64,000 nt of DNA from Pseudomonadota bacterium (lineage in GTDB: Bacteria > Desulfobacterota > Binatia > Binatales > Binataceae): positions 186,001-250,000 of the forward strand of contig JAJPHI010000019.1 of assembly GCA_021325355.1 (NCBI GenBank), given 5' to 3'. Position 1 is the stretch's first letter. Each line of letters begins with the position of its first letter. This document shows positions 26,226 to 36,280 of the stretch, piece after piece. Under the pieces are notes generated by a model. That model made no database searches and was not told the DNA's origin. It was given only the letters and a program-made list of their open reading frames with translations. Both the position numbers and the translations under genes were made by a program.

Positions 26226-26409
26226 GACCGACCGCGCCCGCCTCGAGCGAACGCGTGCGTCAAACCGCGGGCGCGAAAGCGTCACGTCATCGGCGCCGCG
26301 CACTTTCGCATAAGCGCAAGCGAGAGAAATCGTTACCATTTCCTGCTAAGCTCGCCTTCGCCTCCGCCGTTTTGCGGAGCGATAACACAAGCGGAGACCG
26401 CGCCGCCGG

Positions 26410-27861
26410 GTGAAGATAACGATGCAGGAACTGGCTTATAGCAGCGCCGCTGAAATCGCCAGGAGGATCCGTCAAGGCGAGTTTTCGAGCCGCGAGGCGC
26501 TCGATTACTTCCTGGCGCGTATCGCGCAGCTCGATGGGAAAATCAACAGTGTTGTCACGATCGACGCCGACCGCGCCCGCGCCGAGGCCGCCCGCGCGGA
26601 TGCCGCTCGGGCTCGCGACGACGCGATGGGACCCCTGCACGGCGTGCCGATGACGGTCAAGGATTCCTTCCAGACCGCTGGGATGCGAACGACCTCCGGC
26701 GCGCCGGAACTCGCCGATTACGTACCGGCTGAAGATGCCTGGCCGGTCGCCCGATTGCGTGCGGCGGGCGCGATCATTTTCGGTAAGACCAATCTGCCAA
26801 TCTATGCAGGGGACCTGCAGAGCTACAATGCGGTCTTCGGCACCACGAATAATCCCTACGACCTCGCGCGGACGCCCGGGGGTTCTTCGGGCGGATCGGC
26901 CGCCGCGTTGGCATGCGGCTTCACCCCGATCGAGCTGGGCAGCGACATCGGGGGTTCGATCCGGCTGCCGTCTCACATGTCCGGAGTCACAGGTCACAAA
27001 CCAAGTTACGGCATCGTTCCCGCCCACGGGCAGATTCCAGGACCACCGGGAACGCTCACCTTGGCCGATCTCGCGGTGGTCGGACCGATGGCGCGAACGG
27101 TCGAAGATCTCGAGATTGGGCTCGACGTCATGGCCGGTCCGAATCGATGGGACATCGCGGCCTGGCAACTGCGTCTGCCGCCGCCTCGGCGCAGCGAACT
27201 CAGGGACTATCGAATTGCCGCCTGGCTCGATGATCCGGCGTGCCCCGTCGAGCCGGAGTCGCGTCGACTCCTCGAACGCGCGGCCGAGACGCTCGCCACA
27301 GCCGGGGCGGTCGTGAACTATGAAGCACGCCCCGCCTTTTCGCTGGAAAAGGCGAATGAAACGTTTCTCGCCTTATTGCAGGCCGCGCTCGCCGGTGGAA
27401 TCGCGCGCGACCGTATCGAAGAGTACGCCGCCGACCATACTGACACGTCCACCGGTCGTACGCGCCGTCTTCTGGCAATGCGCCATCGCGACTGGCTCAG
27501 CTACAACGAGCGGCGCCTCCAGATGCGCAGACGCTGGGAGGAATTCTTCCGCGAATGGGACGTCGCCCTGTTACCGGTCATGCCCTGTCCGGCGATACTC
27601 CATGATCACTCGGAGCCGCAGGCTGCCAGAACCGCGATCGTCGGCGGCGAACCGCGGCCCTACTGGAACCTGATCACCTGGATGGCGCCGGCCGGAGCCT
27701 GCTACCTGCCAGCGACCGTTATCCCGGTCGGCCTTACGCAGAACGGCTTGCCGATCGGGATTCAGATCGTCGCGCCCTATCTTGAAGATCGCACGACGCT
27801 TGACGTCGCCAGGCGACTGCTTGCGCTGACGGGCGGTTGCCCGAAGCCGAACGGCTTCTAG
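26410..27861 (+). CDS. Amidase signature family protein
   Basis: A 483-residue serine amidohydrolase. The amidase signature triad is visible: catalytic Lys in PMTVKDSFQTAG near 82, cis-Ser in GGSSGGSAAALACG near 160, and nucleophile Ser in GSDIGGSIRLPSH near 183. N-terminal helices (SSAAEIARRIRQGEFSSREA) and the C-terminal GLPIGIQIVAPYLED fit the family. It lacks GatA-specific context (no gatB or gatC nearby), so it is probably a free amidase acting on an unknown amide. The start is GTG at 26410, or ATG at 26422. It follows the monooxygenase terminator and has its own unit. Confidence 0.9.
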   Translation: MKITMQELAYSSAAEIARRIRQGEFSSREALDYFLARIAQLDGKINSVVTIDADRARAEAARADAARARDDAMGPLHGVPMTVKDSFQTAGMRTTSGAPELADYVPAEDAWPVARLRAAGAIIFGKTNLPIYAGDLQSYNAVFGTTNNPYDLARTPGGSSGGSAAALACGFTPIELGSDIGGSIRLPSHMSGVTGHKPSYGIVPAHGQIPGPPGTLTLADLAVVGPMARTVEDLEIGLDVMAGPNRWDIAAWQLRLPPPRRSELRDYRIAAWLDDPACPVEPESRRLLERAAETLATAGAVVNYEARPAFSLEKANETFLALLQAALAGGIARDRIEEYAADHTDTSTGRTRRLLAMRHRDWLSYNERRLQMRRRWEEFFREWDVALLPVMPCPAILHDHSEPQAARTAIVGGEPRPYWNLITWMAPAGACYLPATVIPVGLTQNGLPIGIQIVAPYLEDRTTLDVARRLLALTGGCPKPNGF

Positions 27862-27953
27862 CCCGAGCCGGCAAACAACCACGCTCAACGCGCGAGATCG
27901 TCTGTAACAGCAAGCCTTCGCCGAGAGCTGTCAACTGGCGAAACCTGGCGACG

Positions 27954-28115
27954 TCACAAAACGGCTCTGCCGGCAATCAGCGTGATCACCAGCAATACCA
28001 AGAAGATAAAAAAGAGAATCTTCGCAATTTCGGTTGCTGCCCCCGCGATGCCGCCGAAGCCCAGCACGCCAGCGATTATCGCGATTATCAGAAATACTAT
28101 TGCGTAATGAAGCAT
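27954..28115 (-). CDS. DUF1328 small membrane protein
   Basis: A 53-residue, very hydrophobic peptide of the DUF1328 (YtjA) family. Two membrane helices are joined by [13 protein letters not shown], and the sequence begins [20 protein letters not shown]. It is common in proteobacteria and of unknown function, often stress-linked. ATG at 28115 matches the family start; the open frame above it is treZ-proximal spacer. It follows treZ by 49 bases and may share that transcript. Confidence 0.85.
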   Translation of the reverse strand: MLHYAIVFLIIAIIAGVLGFGGIAGAATEIAKILFFIFLVLLVITLIAGRAVL

Positions 28116-28164
28116 GTTTTCCGAGGGAGCAAGATGTGTACCGCCTTTTGCAGGACTCAAGTTG

Positions 28165-29889
28165 CTAAGATCGCTTGAAAATCGCTACTGTTTCCGCCGG
28201 CAGGCGTAAGAATTGATGTGAAAACTCTACATTAGTGTCTGACGCCAGAACCATCACCGGTGGCGCCGAATAGTGGCACGGAATTTCGCGCGTCGCCTGG
28301 GAAAAATTACACACTGTCAGAATCGAACCGCGTTCGTACACCAGCCATCGATCCACCTCGCTGAACGCGACTTCGCCGCGACCGCGACGACCGTCGCTCA
28401 ACTCGGGCAGTTCCTTGCGCAACCGGATTAATCTCCGATACCAATCGAGCATCTCGCCATGCGGACTCTCGGTTAACTCATCCCAGTTCAGTTTTGAGCG
28501 CAGGTAGGTTTCGAGCGCCTGGGGATCGGGAACTTCATCCTCGGGCCAGCCGAAAGCCACAAACTCACGCTTGCGACCCTCGCTCACGGCACGACCCAGC
28601 TCGGGCTCCGGATGACCGCTGAAGTACAGAAACGGACTCGACGCGGCCCACTCCTCACCCTGAAAGAGCATCGGCACAAACGGCGCGACAAAGACCAATG
28701 CTGAAGCGATTTTGACCATCCGCAAATTGACGAGCATCGATATTCGCTCGCCCTTCGCGCGATTGCCCACCTGATCGTGGTTCTGCAGAAACCCAACGAA
28801 CCGATGGCCACTTAACTCCGCTGGAGTCCGCCCATGATTTCGTCGCCGATAGCGCGAATATCGGCCATCGTAAACATACGCACTGCGTAGCGCGGTTGCG
28901 ACGTCTCCGAGGCTGCCGAAATCGAGGTAATACCCGGACCGCTCCCCGGTTATATAAGCATGCAGCGCATGATGAAAATCGTCGTTCCATTGCGCGTCGA
29001 TCCCATAACCACCAACCTCGGTCGCTCGTACCACGCGCGGGTCATTGAGATCGCTCTCGGCGATCAAACAAAGTCGCCGGCCGAGATGCGCCTCCAACGA
29101 CCGCACTTCGCTGCTCAACTGCTCCAGAAAATGAATCGCCGAACGGTCGAATATCTCATGAACCGCGTCGATCCTCAGCCCATCGCAATGATATTCCCGC
29201 AGCCACATCAGCGCACTGTCGCACAGGAACCTGCGAACCTCAGCGCTGCCTTGATCATCGAAATTGACTGCTTTGCCCCAGGGCGTGCGGTATCGATTCG
29301 TATGGTATGGTCCAAACCGTGGCAGGTAATTGCCCGAGGGTCCGAAGTGATTAAAGACAACGTCGATCAATACCGCCAAACCATGCTGATGGCAGGCATT
29401 GACGAGACGCTTCAGGGCACCGGGACCGCCATAGATATGATGGGGAGCGAACAGATCCACCCCGTCGTAACCCCATCCGCGATCCCCCGAAAATTCTGCC
29501 GTTGGCATCAGCTCGATATGCGTCACGCCCAGATCTTTCAGATAGCCGAGCCTTGCAATAATCGCGTCGAACGTTCCTTCCTGGCTAAAAGTTCCGACGT
29601 GAAGCTCATAGATTATTGCCGACGACAGCGGCGGAGCATTCCAGGCGGCATCCTCCCAGGCAAAGTCGCAATCGTCGATGATCCGCGAAAAACCATGTAC
29701 ACCGTTCGGCTGCCATCGCGAGCGCGGATCTGGTAACGGCGCATCACCGTCAAGGGCAAATGCGTAGTCTGTTCCCGCACGTGGTGAGGCGGCGCTCCAC
29801 CAGCCGTTTGCCTCTCGCTGCATCGGCGTCCGCTTCGATCCGGCGACCAGCTCAACAGCTTTCGCCTGCGGTGCCCATACTTTAAGCAT
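28165..29889 (-). CDS. treZ: Malto-oligosyltrehalose trehalohydrolase (TreZ)
   Basis: A 574-residue GH13 enzyme that releases trehalose from maltooligosyl-trehalose made by TreY. The N-terminal carbohydrate-binding-like domain (about 1-90) is followed by the alpha-amylase barrel: [12 protein letters not shown], catalytic Asp in [11 protein letters not shown], catalytic Glu in [13 protein letters not shown] and [30 protein letters not shown] is typical of TreZ. Length is normal. The ATG lies five bases after the treY stop, so the genes are tightly coupled. Confidence 0.95.
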   Translation of the reverse strand: MLKVWAPQAKAVELVAGSKRTPMQREANGWWSAASPRAGTDYAFALDGDAPLPDPRSRWQPNGVHGFSRIIDDCDFAWEDAAWNAPPLSSAIIYELHVGTFSQEGTFDAIIARLGYLKDLGVTHIELMPTAEFSGDRGWGYDGVDLFAPHHIYGGPGALKRLVNACHQHGLAVLIDVVFNHFGPSGNYLPRFGPYHTNRYRTPWGKAVNFDDQGSAEVRRFLCDSALMWLREYHCDGLRIDAVHEIFDRSAIHFLEQLSSEVRSLEAHLGRRLCLIAESDLNDPRVVRATEVGGYGIDAQWNDDFHHALHAYITGERSGYYLDFGSLGDVATALRSAYVYDGRYSRYRRRNHGRTPAELSGHRFVGFLQNHDQVGNRAKGERISMLVNLRMVKIASALVFVAPFVPMLFQGEEWAASSPFLYFSGHPEPELGRAVSEGRKREFVAFGWPEDEVPDPQALETYLRSKLNWDELTESPHGEMLDWYRRLIRLRKELPELSDGRRGRGEVAFSEVDRWLVYERGSILTVCNFSQATREIPCHYSAPPVMVLASDTNVEFSHQFLRLPAETVAIFKRS

Positions 29890-29894
29890 TTGGC

Positions 29895-32543
29895 CTAAGT
29901 ATCCTCGCGCACCAGCAGCGCCACGGGGAATTGGCTGGTGAGCTCACGCAACCCGATACTGCCGCCTTGGAAACAGCGATCATCGAGCACGTTGCGCCAT
30001 TCTCCCGATAAAAGCTCGACTGCGGTATCCTGCCAGTCGCCCCGCATCTGCATGATCAGTCGCGGGACAATGGTAGTCACAACTCCACCGCGACAATAGG
30101 CAACAACGTGGCGGGCGCGCCCGCCGCGGACCTGCAAAGGTAAAAACGAGCCTTGTCGCCCGAAGGCCTCGGGATAACGGCGCCGAGTCGCCAGTCCTTG
30201 ACGAATCGTCCACAACTTCGGCAACCCCTCATCCGCACCGCGACGCACCTCATCCAGCGAACCGTCGCGAAGCCTACGCAGCAACCGCCGCCGCGTTGCA
30301 AAATCAACCGGCATCCGATTATCCGGATCGACCAGTGTAAGGCACCATAGTTCCGAACCCTGGTAAAAATCTGGTACCCCGGGCGCGGTGAGTTTTATCA
30401 GGGTGCAAGCGAGCGAATTCACCCGTCCGGGCTCAACTAAAAGCTCGACGAAATTGCCAAGGTCGCCAACGAACCATTCATCCTCGAACAGGTTGTCGAC
30501 GAATTGTCGTACTGCCTGCTCGTAGCTCTTCTGCGGGCGACTCCACGAGGTGTGCTCCTTCGCCTCGCGCATCGCTTTCTCCACGTAAGCGTGCATCCGC
30601 TCTCGACTGATCGGCCAGGCGCCAACCAATGTCTGATAGATCAGGTATTCGAGATTCCGATCCTTCGGACCCTGCCAGTAGCAATCATTATGCGCAGACC
30701 ATTGCGAGACCCTTGCTCTCCACTCCTCGGGAATCTCCGTAAGCAAGGCGACTCGCGCGCGAACGTCCTCGCTGCGCTTGGTGTCATGCGTCGATGTTGC
30801 GGACAATCCGCATGGATATTTTGCCTGGATTTCCACGCACCGACGGTAGAACTCAACCCGGGTTGTACCGAACTTCAGCGGATTGCCGCCGACTTCGTTC
30901 AAACATAAAAGACGGTTGTAGCAGTAGAAGGTAGTATCTTCTACCGCCTTCGCCATCACGGGCCCGGTGAATTGCTGAAGCCGCTGCGCCAGCTCATTCT
31001 CCAACTCGCCGCGTACCGTAAGCAGCAGAATACCTTGCAGAAAATCGAATAATTCAGCGTCAATATCCGCGCGACATTTTTTGGCCGACGCGATGGCCTC
31101 AATGATATAGCGTCGATCCTGATCCGAACACTCGCCAGTCTCGGGATTCACGTACGTGCGATAAACCGGCAATTCAATTGTGATCGCTTTCAGGGCTTCA
31201 TGCAGATCATGCCGGCTATAATCCCGATAATCCGGCCGGCCTTCGCAGATTTGCAGCAGCATCGCGGTGAGCCGATTGAGATCGCTGCCGAGCACCTCAT
31301 CAAGGACCAGTCGCTTTTTGTCGCGTACAAGCGCCGAATAGTCACTCGGGTGCCCGATAAACTGCTCGTAAGTTGCCGTAAGCTCGAGCTCGGCAGCGGC
31401 GTCTATAAAGAGTCCATCAACAAGGGACATGAAATCGTAACCGGTCGTGCCATCAACCGGCCACGAGTCCGGCAGCCGTTCGCCTTCTTCAAGAATCTTC
31501 TCAACCACCAGCCACACGGCCGGCGCCGCTTCACGCAAGCGCCGCAGATAAGCCTCGGGATTCCGCAAACCATCGATGTGATCGATTCGTAGGCCGGCGA
31601 CAGCGCCCCGATCGAGGAGGTCAAGCGTCAGCGCATGAGTTTCGGCGAATACTTCCGCGTCCTCCATTCGCAAACCAATGAGAGAATTTATGTCGAAAAA
31701 CCGACGGTAGCCGAGGTCCCGTTCGGCAGCGCGCCAATATGCAAGGCGGTAATTCTGACTCTCCAAAAAGGCGTGAAGCGCCGAGTAGTCAAGATTCAGC
31801 TCCGCGATCACCTGGTCGATAGCGTCACTCAGTCGACGGTCCGTCGACAGCATCTCGTCCAGCCAGTAGCCGATTACCCGCCGATCGCGATGACGCCGCA
31901 CTCGCTCAGCCTGGTCGGTGGTGGTCGGCAGCGGCAATTCGTGCAAAATGTCGGCGATCAGCGCAAGCTCATCGGAGTTCGCGCGAGTGGCGGCCTCGCG
32001 CAGAATCGAGGCGAGCGAACGCGGCGCCGCCGGGAGTTCCTGATCATTGCAGACAACCTCGAATACTCCGCGCCTCCGCCGCAGCCGTATAGCGCCCGAT
32101 CTGAGCGCCTTACCGTATTGCTCGCCCAGCATCGGCAGCAGAATCGTATTGCGCAGGCGGGCCTCCGGCGGCTCCCAATCAACGTCGAAAAACGACGCAT
32201 ATCTGCTCGACGGTCCGTTCTCGAGAACGTCCCACCACCATCGGTTCCCCTTCGCCGAGATCGCCATGTGGTTGGGAACGACGTCCATGAGTTGACCGAG
32301 GCAGCAGCGCTTGAGCGCGGCGCACATCCGCTCATAGGCCGAGTCCCCGCCCAACTCGTGATTCACGATGCCGTAGTCCACCACGTCGTACCCATGCTCG
32401 CTGCCCGGAGCGGCCTGTAGATATGGCGAACAATAGACGTGGCTGATTCCCAGTTCGGCCAGATAATCGGCCAAATCAGCTACTTCATCGAAGCCGAATC
32501 CGGGCTTCAACTGAAGTCGATACGTAGCGACAAATAGACTCAC
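29895..32543 (-). CDS. treY: Maltooligosyl trehalose synthase (TreY)
   Basis: An 882-residue GH13 enzyme that converts the reducing-end glucose linkage of a maltodextrin into a trehalose unit. Landmarks are ATYRLQLKPGFGFDEVADLA, YCSPYLQAAPGSEHGYDVVD, VVPNHMAI, catalytic GLRIDHIDGLRNP, VEKILEEGERLP and TSTHDTKRSEDVRAR. GVPDFYQGSELW near the C-terminus is characteristic. The start is GTG at 32543 without a strong Shine-Dalgarno. It lies 73 bases after glgX and works with TreZ to produce trehalose, a stress protectant, in the cytoplasm. Confidence 0.95.
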   Translation of the reverse strand: MSLFVATYRLQLKPGFGFDEVADLADYLAELGISHVYCSPYLQAAPGSEHGYDVVDYGIVNHELGGDSAYERMCAALKRCCLGQLMDVVPNHMAISAKGNRWWWDVLENGPSSRYASFFDVDWEPPEARLRNTILLPMLGEQYGKALRSGAIRLRRRRGVFEVVCNDQELPAAPRSLASILREAATRANSDELALIADILHELPLPTTTDQAERVRRHRDRRVIGYWLDEMLSTDRRLSDAIDQVIAELNLDYSALHAFLESQNYRLAYWRAAERDLGYRRFFDINSLIGLRMEDAEVFAETHALTLDLLDRGAVAGLRIDHIDGLRNPEAYLRRLREAAPAVWLVVEKILEEGERLPDSWPVDGTTGYDFMSLVDGLFIDAAAELELTATYEQFIGHPSDYSALVRDKKRLVLDEVLGSDLNRLTAMLLQICEGRPDYRDYSRHDLHEALKAITIELPVYRTYVNPETGECSDQDRRYIIEAIASAKKCRADIDAELFDFLQGILLLTVRGELENELAQRLQQFTGPVMAKAVEDTTFYCYNRLLCLNEVGGNPLKFGTTRVEFYRRCVEIQAKYPCGLSATSTHDTKRSEDVRARVALLTEIPEEWRARVSQWSAHNDCYWQGPKDRNLEYLIYQTLVGAWPISRERMHAYVEKAMREAKEHTSWSRPQKSYEQAVRQFVDNLFEDEWFVGDLGNFVELLVEPGRVNSLACTLIKLTAPGVPDFYQGSELWCLTLVDPDNRMPVDFATRRRLLRRLRDGSLDEVRRGADEGLPKLWTIRQGLATRRRYPEAFGRQGSFLPLQVRGGRARHVVAYCRGGVVTTIVPRLIMQMRGDWQDTAVELLSGEWRNVLDDRCFQGGSIGLRELTSQFPVALLVREDT

Positions 32544-32616
32544 CAGCTATAACACCGGACGCAGGGCTGCTTAGGTGCCCAAGGCGGCCTCCGATCCTTG
32601 TCGCTCCGGACTCGAC

Positions 32617-34842
32617 CTAGCTGGCCGCGGTGTCTTTGGCGACTTCTTCACTCGTCGTAACCGGCTGTATCGATTCACTTTCAGACCGTTGCGAGTCTGC
32701 CGCCGGCTGCGCACCCTGGAAATCCGCACGCTCGAGTAACATCAACGAGCGAGCCGTGAGAGCGACCTTGCTCCCTGCTGCTACCCGCACTTCTTCCAGA
32801 GGGTAACCTTCTTCAGCCGAGGTATCGAGCACAATCCGCCACGTGCACGAGGGATTGTCCGGTATGCAAAAGTCGATTGGCTCATGATGGGCATTCAGCA
32901 GAAGAATGAAATCCCGATCGCTCAGCGGTTGACCGTGAGCGTCGAAATCGTTGAGGGCGTCGCCGGCGAGACAGACCCCCAGGCAACGGGCGTACGATTG
33001 ATTCCATTCCGTATCGGTCATCTCGAGCCCGTTAGGCCCGAGCCAGGTAATATCCTTGATGTCCGCGCCCCTCAGCGGTCGCCCCTGAAAGAAGTTGCGT
33101 CGCCGAAACGTCGGATGGGCTCGACGTAATTCGATGAGGCGCCGCACGTACCCGGTCAACTGCAGCGCTTCCGGCGTTTCGTGCCAGTCGACCCAGCTTA
33201 TTTCGTTGTTCTGCGCGTAAGCATTATTGTTTCCCCGCTGCGTGCGGCCGAACTCGTCGCCGCCGGTCAGCATCGGCACGCCCTGCGAAAGCAAAAGCGT
33301 CGCGAGGAAGTTGCGCATCTGCCGACGCCGCAAAGCGTTGATTTCCGGATCGTCAGTCGGCCCCTCGGCACCGCAGTTCCAGCTCCGGTTGTTGGATTCG
33401 CCATCGCGGTTGTCTTCGAGGTTGGCTTCGTTGTGCTTCTGGTCGTAGCTCACCAGATCGTTGAGCGTGAAACCGTCGTGGCAGGTTATAAAGTTGATAC
33501 TCGCGTAGGGACGTCGACCATTGTGCTCGTATAGGTCGCTCGACCCGGTTAGGCGATAGGCCAGTTCGCCGATTAGCCCGCCATCGCCTTTCCAATAAGC
33601 TCGAATCGAGTCGCGATACTTACCGTTCCACTCGGTCCAGCCGGAGGGGAAATTGCCGACTTGATAACCGCCTTCGCCGAGATCCCACGGCTCAGCGATC
33701 AGCTTGACGTTTGACAGAACCGGGTCCTGGTTCACCACCTCGAAAAACGCGCTCAGCCGATTGACGTCGTAGAGTTCGCGCGCCAGCGCCGAGGCGAGAT
33801 CGAACCGGAAGCCATCGATGTGCATTTCGGTGGCCCAGTAGCGCAGGCTATCCATGATCAACTGCAGTACGCGCGGCTGTATCAGGTTGAGCGTGTTGCC
33901 GCATCCGGTGAAATCCATATAGTACCGCGGATCGTCCGGAACGAGCCGGTAGTATGACTGGTTATCGATACCGCGGAAGCTGAAGGTTGGCCCGAGTTGA
34001 TTTCCTTCCGCGGTATGGTTGTAAACGACGTCGAGGATCACTTCGATGCCGGCGCTATGAAAGCGCTTGACCATTGTCCGAAACTCGCCGACCGAGCCGC
34101 TCGCGCAGTAGCGCATGTCTGGAGCAAAGAAAGCGATCGAGTTGTAGCCCCAGTAATTGCTCAGCCCCTTTTCGATCAAATGACGGTCGTCGACGAAGCC
34201 ATGCACCGGCATCAGCTCGATCGCGGTAACGCCGAGTCGCTTCAGGTACTCGATTACCGGAAAGCTGGCCAAGCCAGCGTACGTCCCCCGCAGATGCTCG
34301 GGCACGTGGGGATGAAGTTGCGTAAAACCCTTGACGTGCAACTCGTAAATGATTGTGTCCTGCCAGGAGGTCGCCGGCCGCCGGTCGTCACCCCATGAGA
34401 AAGCGGTATCGATTACCCGGCACTTGGGCATCGCGAACGCGCTGTCGCGGCGATCAAGGCTCAGATCCTGACGACGGGAATTTACGCGGTAACCGAAGAG
34501 CGCATCGTGCCAGATCAGTCGTCCGACCAATTGCTTTGCATACGGGTCCAGAAGCAGTTTATTTCGATTGAATCGTGCGCCCTGCGACGGTTCGTACGGA
34601 CCGCTTACGCGATACGCATAGAGCTGGCCAGGGCGAGCCTCGGGAAGATAGCAGTGCCATACGTGTTCAGTTTGGAAACGTAGTGGGATTCGCTCGACCT
34701 CATGGCGTCCCGAGGCGTCAAAAAGACATAGTTCGACGTCTTCTGCGTGTTCAGAAAAGATTGAAAAATTAACGCCTTCGCCGTCCCAGGTGGCGCCGAG
34801 CGGAAAGGGACGGCCGGGCCATACCGAGCGTCGTGCCGTCAT
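32617..34842 (-). CDS. glgX: Glycogen debranching enzyme GlgX
   Basis: A 741-residue GH13 debranching enzyme that cuts alpha-1,6 branches of glycogen to give linear maltodextrins, the substrate of TreY. An N-terminal CBM48-like domain (GATWDGEGVNFSIFSEHAED) precedes the barrel: VVYNHTAEGN, nucleophile in HIDGFRFDLASALA, LIAEPWDLGEGGYQ, ITCHDGFTLNDLVSY and GGDEFGRTQRGNNNAYAQNN. The C-terminal 30 residues are Ser/Glu/Ala-rich and non-conserved. GGGAGA lies six bases before the ATG. It is first in the glgX-treY-treZ order, which matches the metabolic sequence. Confidence 0.96.
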   Translation of the reverse strand: MTARRSVWPGRPFPLGATWDGEGVNFSIFSEHAEDVELCLFDASGRHEVERIPLRFQTEHVWHCYLPEARPGQLYAYRVSGPYEPSQGARFNRNKLLLDPYAKQLVGRLIWHDALFGYRVNSRRQDLSLDRRDSAFAMPKCRVIDTAFSWGDDRRPATSWQDTIIYELHVKGFTQLHPHVPEHLRGTYAGLASFPVIEYLKRLGVTAIELMPVHGFVDDRHLIEKGLSNYWGYNSIAFFAPDMRYCASGSVGEFRTMVKRFHSAGIEVILDVVYNHTAEGNQLGPTFSFRGIDNQSYYRLVPDDPRYYMDFTGCGNTLNLIQPRVLQLIMDSLRYWATEMHIDGFRFDLASALARELYDVNRLSAFFEVVNQDPVLSNVKLIAEPWDLGEGGYQVGNFPSGWTEWNGKYRDSIRAYWKGDGGLIGELAYRLTGSSDLYEHNGRRPYASINFITCHDGFTLNDLVSYDQKHNEANLEDNRDGESNNRSWNCGAEGPTDDPEINALRRRQMRNFLATLLLSQGVPMLTGGDEFGRTQRGNNNAYAQNNEISWVDWHETPEALQLTGYVRRLIELRRAHPTFRRRNFFQGRPLRGADIKDITWLGPNGLEMTDTEWNQSYARCLGVCLAGDALNDFDAHGQPLSDRDFILLLNAHHEPIDFCIPDNPSCTWRIVLDTSAEEGYPLEEVRVAAGSKVALTARSLMLLERADFQGAQPAADSQRSESESIQPVTTSEEVAKDTAAS

Positions 34843-35222
34843 TTCAGTCTCCCAGTCCGTTTAACGTCTGTTGCAGAGCAGCGAATGGTCTCACGGGTCG
34901 GAGAATAATAAACCCAGGTATATCGCGGGGCGCAGACATAATGATTTTCTTTTGAAATAGAGCGACGTTTTTGCAGCAGGATGAGCAATTATCGCGCCCT
35001 TTTCTTTTGCTATCTCCTGCGTCTTTTAGACACGACGAGTGTGCGTGCGACTCACGGTGTTGCCCGAAAGTTCGCAGGGATTGCGTACCGGCTTCGCCGG
35101 TTACCGGCATTTTCTCGGATAGATGGGGAACCTCTTCGTGACAAAATTTGCTGAGGGCGAGTTTCACCAATTCGCTAACCGAGTCATCACGCCCTCGCGA
35201 AGATGAGGGATGCCCGTCCGAC
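34843..35222. other. AT-richer intergenic region upstream of glgX
   Basis: About 380 bases without a supported gene. Base composition is visibly more AT-rich than the flanks, especially 34890-35060. A small hairpin ACCGGC-TTC-GCCGGT lies at 35087-35101. The glgX-treY-treZ promoter is expected here, with AT-rich hexamers on the reverse strand near 34905-34960. A long reverse frame through it (34844-35713) overlaps the DUF1028 gene in another frame and looks spurious. Confidence 0.45.
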
Positions 35223-36155
35223 TTATTCGAGCAGAGCCCTGATGCGCGGCTCCAATTCCGATCGGTTCGCCAGAAACATCTCCGGCAGACGCAGCGCCAG
35301 CGTAATCCAGTTGCGGTCGCGCTGAGCGATCTCCCGCAGCAACCCGAGACCCCTATCGACATTGCCCAGGCCGAGTAAAGCGATGGCGTGCCAGAAACGC
35401 ATCTCCGGATTATTGCCAACGAGCCGCTCGGCTGCGGCGTACTCACGTTCGCTAGCGCTAGCATCACCGCGCATCGCGGCCTGGTTGCCCGCTCCCAGAT
35501 GGATATGAGCCCGCCGAACGCCAACCAGACGCCGCAGCTCAACCAGCGGCTCCGACGCGTCATCGACCCGTAGATTAAAGACCGAGTCGTACCATGGTCG
35601 GCCGCTGTCCTGGCCGGCCACGATGAGAATTGCCGCCGACTGCCGTCCGCGAATATCACCACCCTCCTGCTCCGCCGCATCCAGGGCAGCGAGCATCCGT
35701 TCGGCAAGGTCACCTTCGGCAGCTTCGTAGGCCTTAGCCATGGCCGACCAGACCGTATTCTTGAGCATCATGTTGGCCTGCGCGGAAAAGCCCTCGCCGA
35801 CCCAGTGACCGGCTTCGGCAACGGTCAAGTTGCCGGTGTGGGCGGCGACGCCGCCGCGTGCGTCAACCATCGCGACCTGGCGAATCTCGCGGTTGGAATC
35901 GCTGGCCAGCAGACCAGCGAGCGCGGTGGCTGCGCTCTTCCCGGCGCGCATCAAATCCAGACCGAGCTTGCCGTACGACGGATCGGCCAGAGCCTGGGTC
36001 GCCACGGCGCCGACGCCCGCTTCCGCCCACGTCACCACTGCGCCAACCGCCGGATGATGGGATTGCACGGCGACCCCGAGCTGACCGGTGGCCGCGTCGC
36101 GCGCAACGATCGAATAGGTGTGGCAGAGAGAATCGGTATTGGGTCGCATCAGCAT
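35223..36155 (-). CDS. DUF1028 family protein (Ntn-hydrolase-like fold)
   Basis: A 310-residue protein. The N-terminal 210 residues match DUF1028: YSIVARDAATGQLGVAVQSH, WAEAGVGAVATQALADPSYG and a later GRQSAAILIVAGQDSGRPWY. The family resembles N-terminal nucleophile hydrolases, but its reaction is unknown to me. The C-terminal 80 residues are helical with Ala-rich repeats (AGNQAAMRGDASASEREYAA, FWHAIALLGLGNVDRGLGLL), resembling TPR units. No signal peptide is visible. It diverges from the YchF-like gene over about 125 bases. Confidence 0.85.
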   Translation of the reverse strand: MLMRPNTDSLCHTYSIVARDAATGQLGVAVQSHHPAVGAVVTWAEAGVGAVATQALADPSYGKLGLDLMRAGKSAATALAGLLASDSNREIRQVAMVDARGGVAAHTGNLTVAEAGHWVGEGFSAQANMMLKNTVWSAMAKAYEAAEGDLAERMLAALDAAEQEGGDIRGRQSAAILIVAGQDSGRPWYDSVFNLRVDDASEPLVELRRLVGVRRAHIHLGAGNQAAMRGDASASEREYAAAERLVGNNPEMRFWHAIALLGLGNVDRGLGLLREIAQRDRNWITLALRLPEMFLANRSELEPRIRALLE

Positions 36156-36280
36156 CTTACCTCCTTAACCGCACTTAACTTATCGGATGCCCGTCCGGTC
36201 AGCGCATGCCGATTTGTCAACCCGATGGCGGTTACGCTCGTCCGCGCCTTGTGACAACCTAATGGGAGACGGAGGTTCGA

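Noticed and set aside
31213-31220. TATAAT inside treY on the forward strand
   Set aside because: It lies within a coding gene on the opposite strand with no gene downstream to drive.
34844-35713. Reverse open frame of 289 codons
   Set aside because: Half of it overlaps the DUF1028 gene in another frame and the rest lies in the AT-rich gap; composition is Ser/Arg-rich and matches no family.
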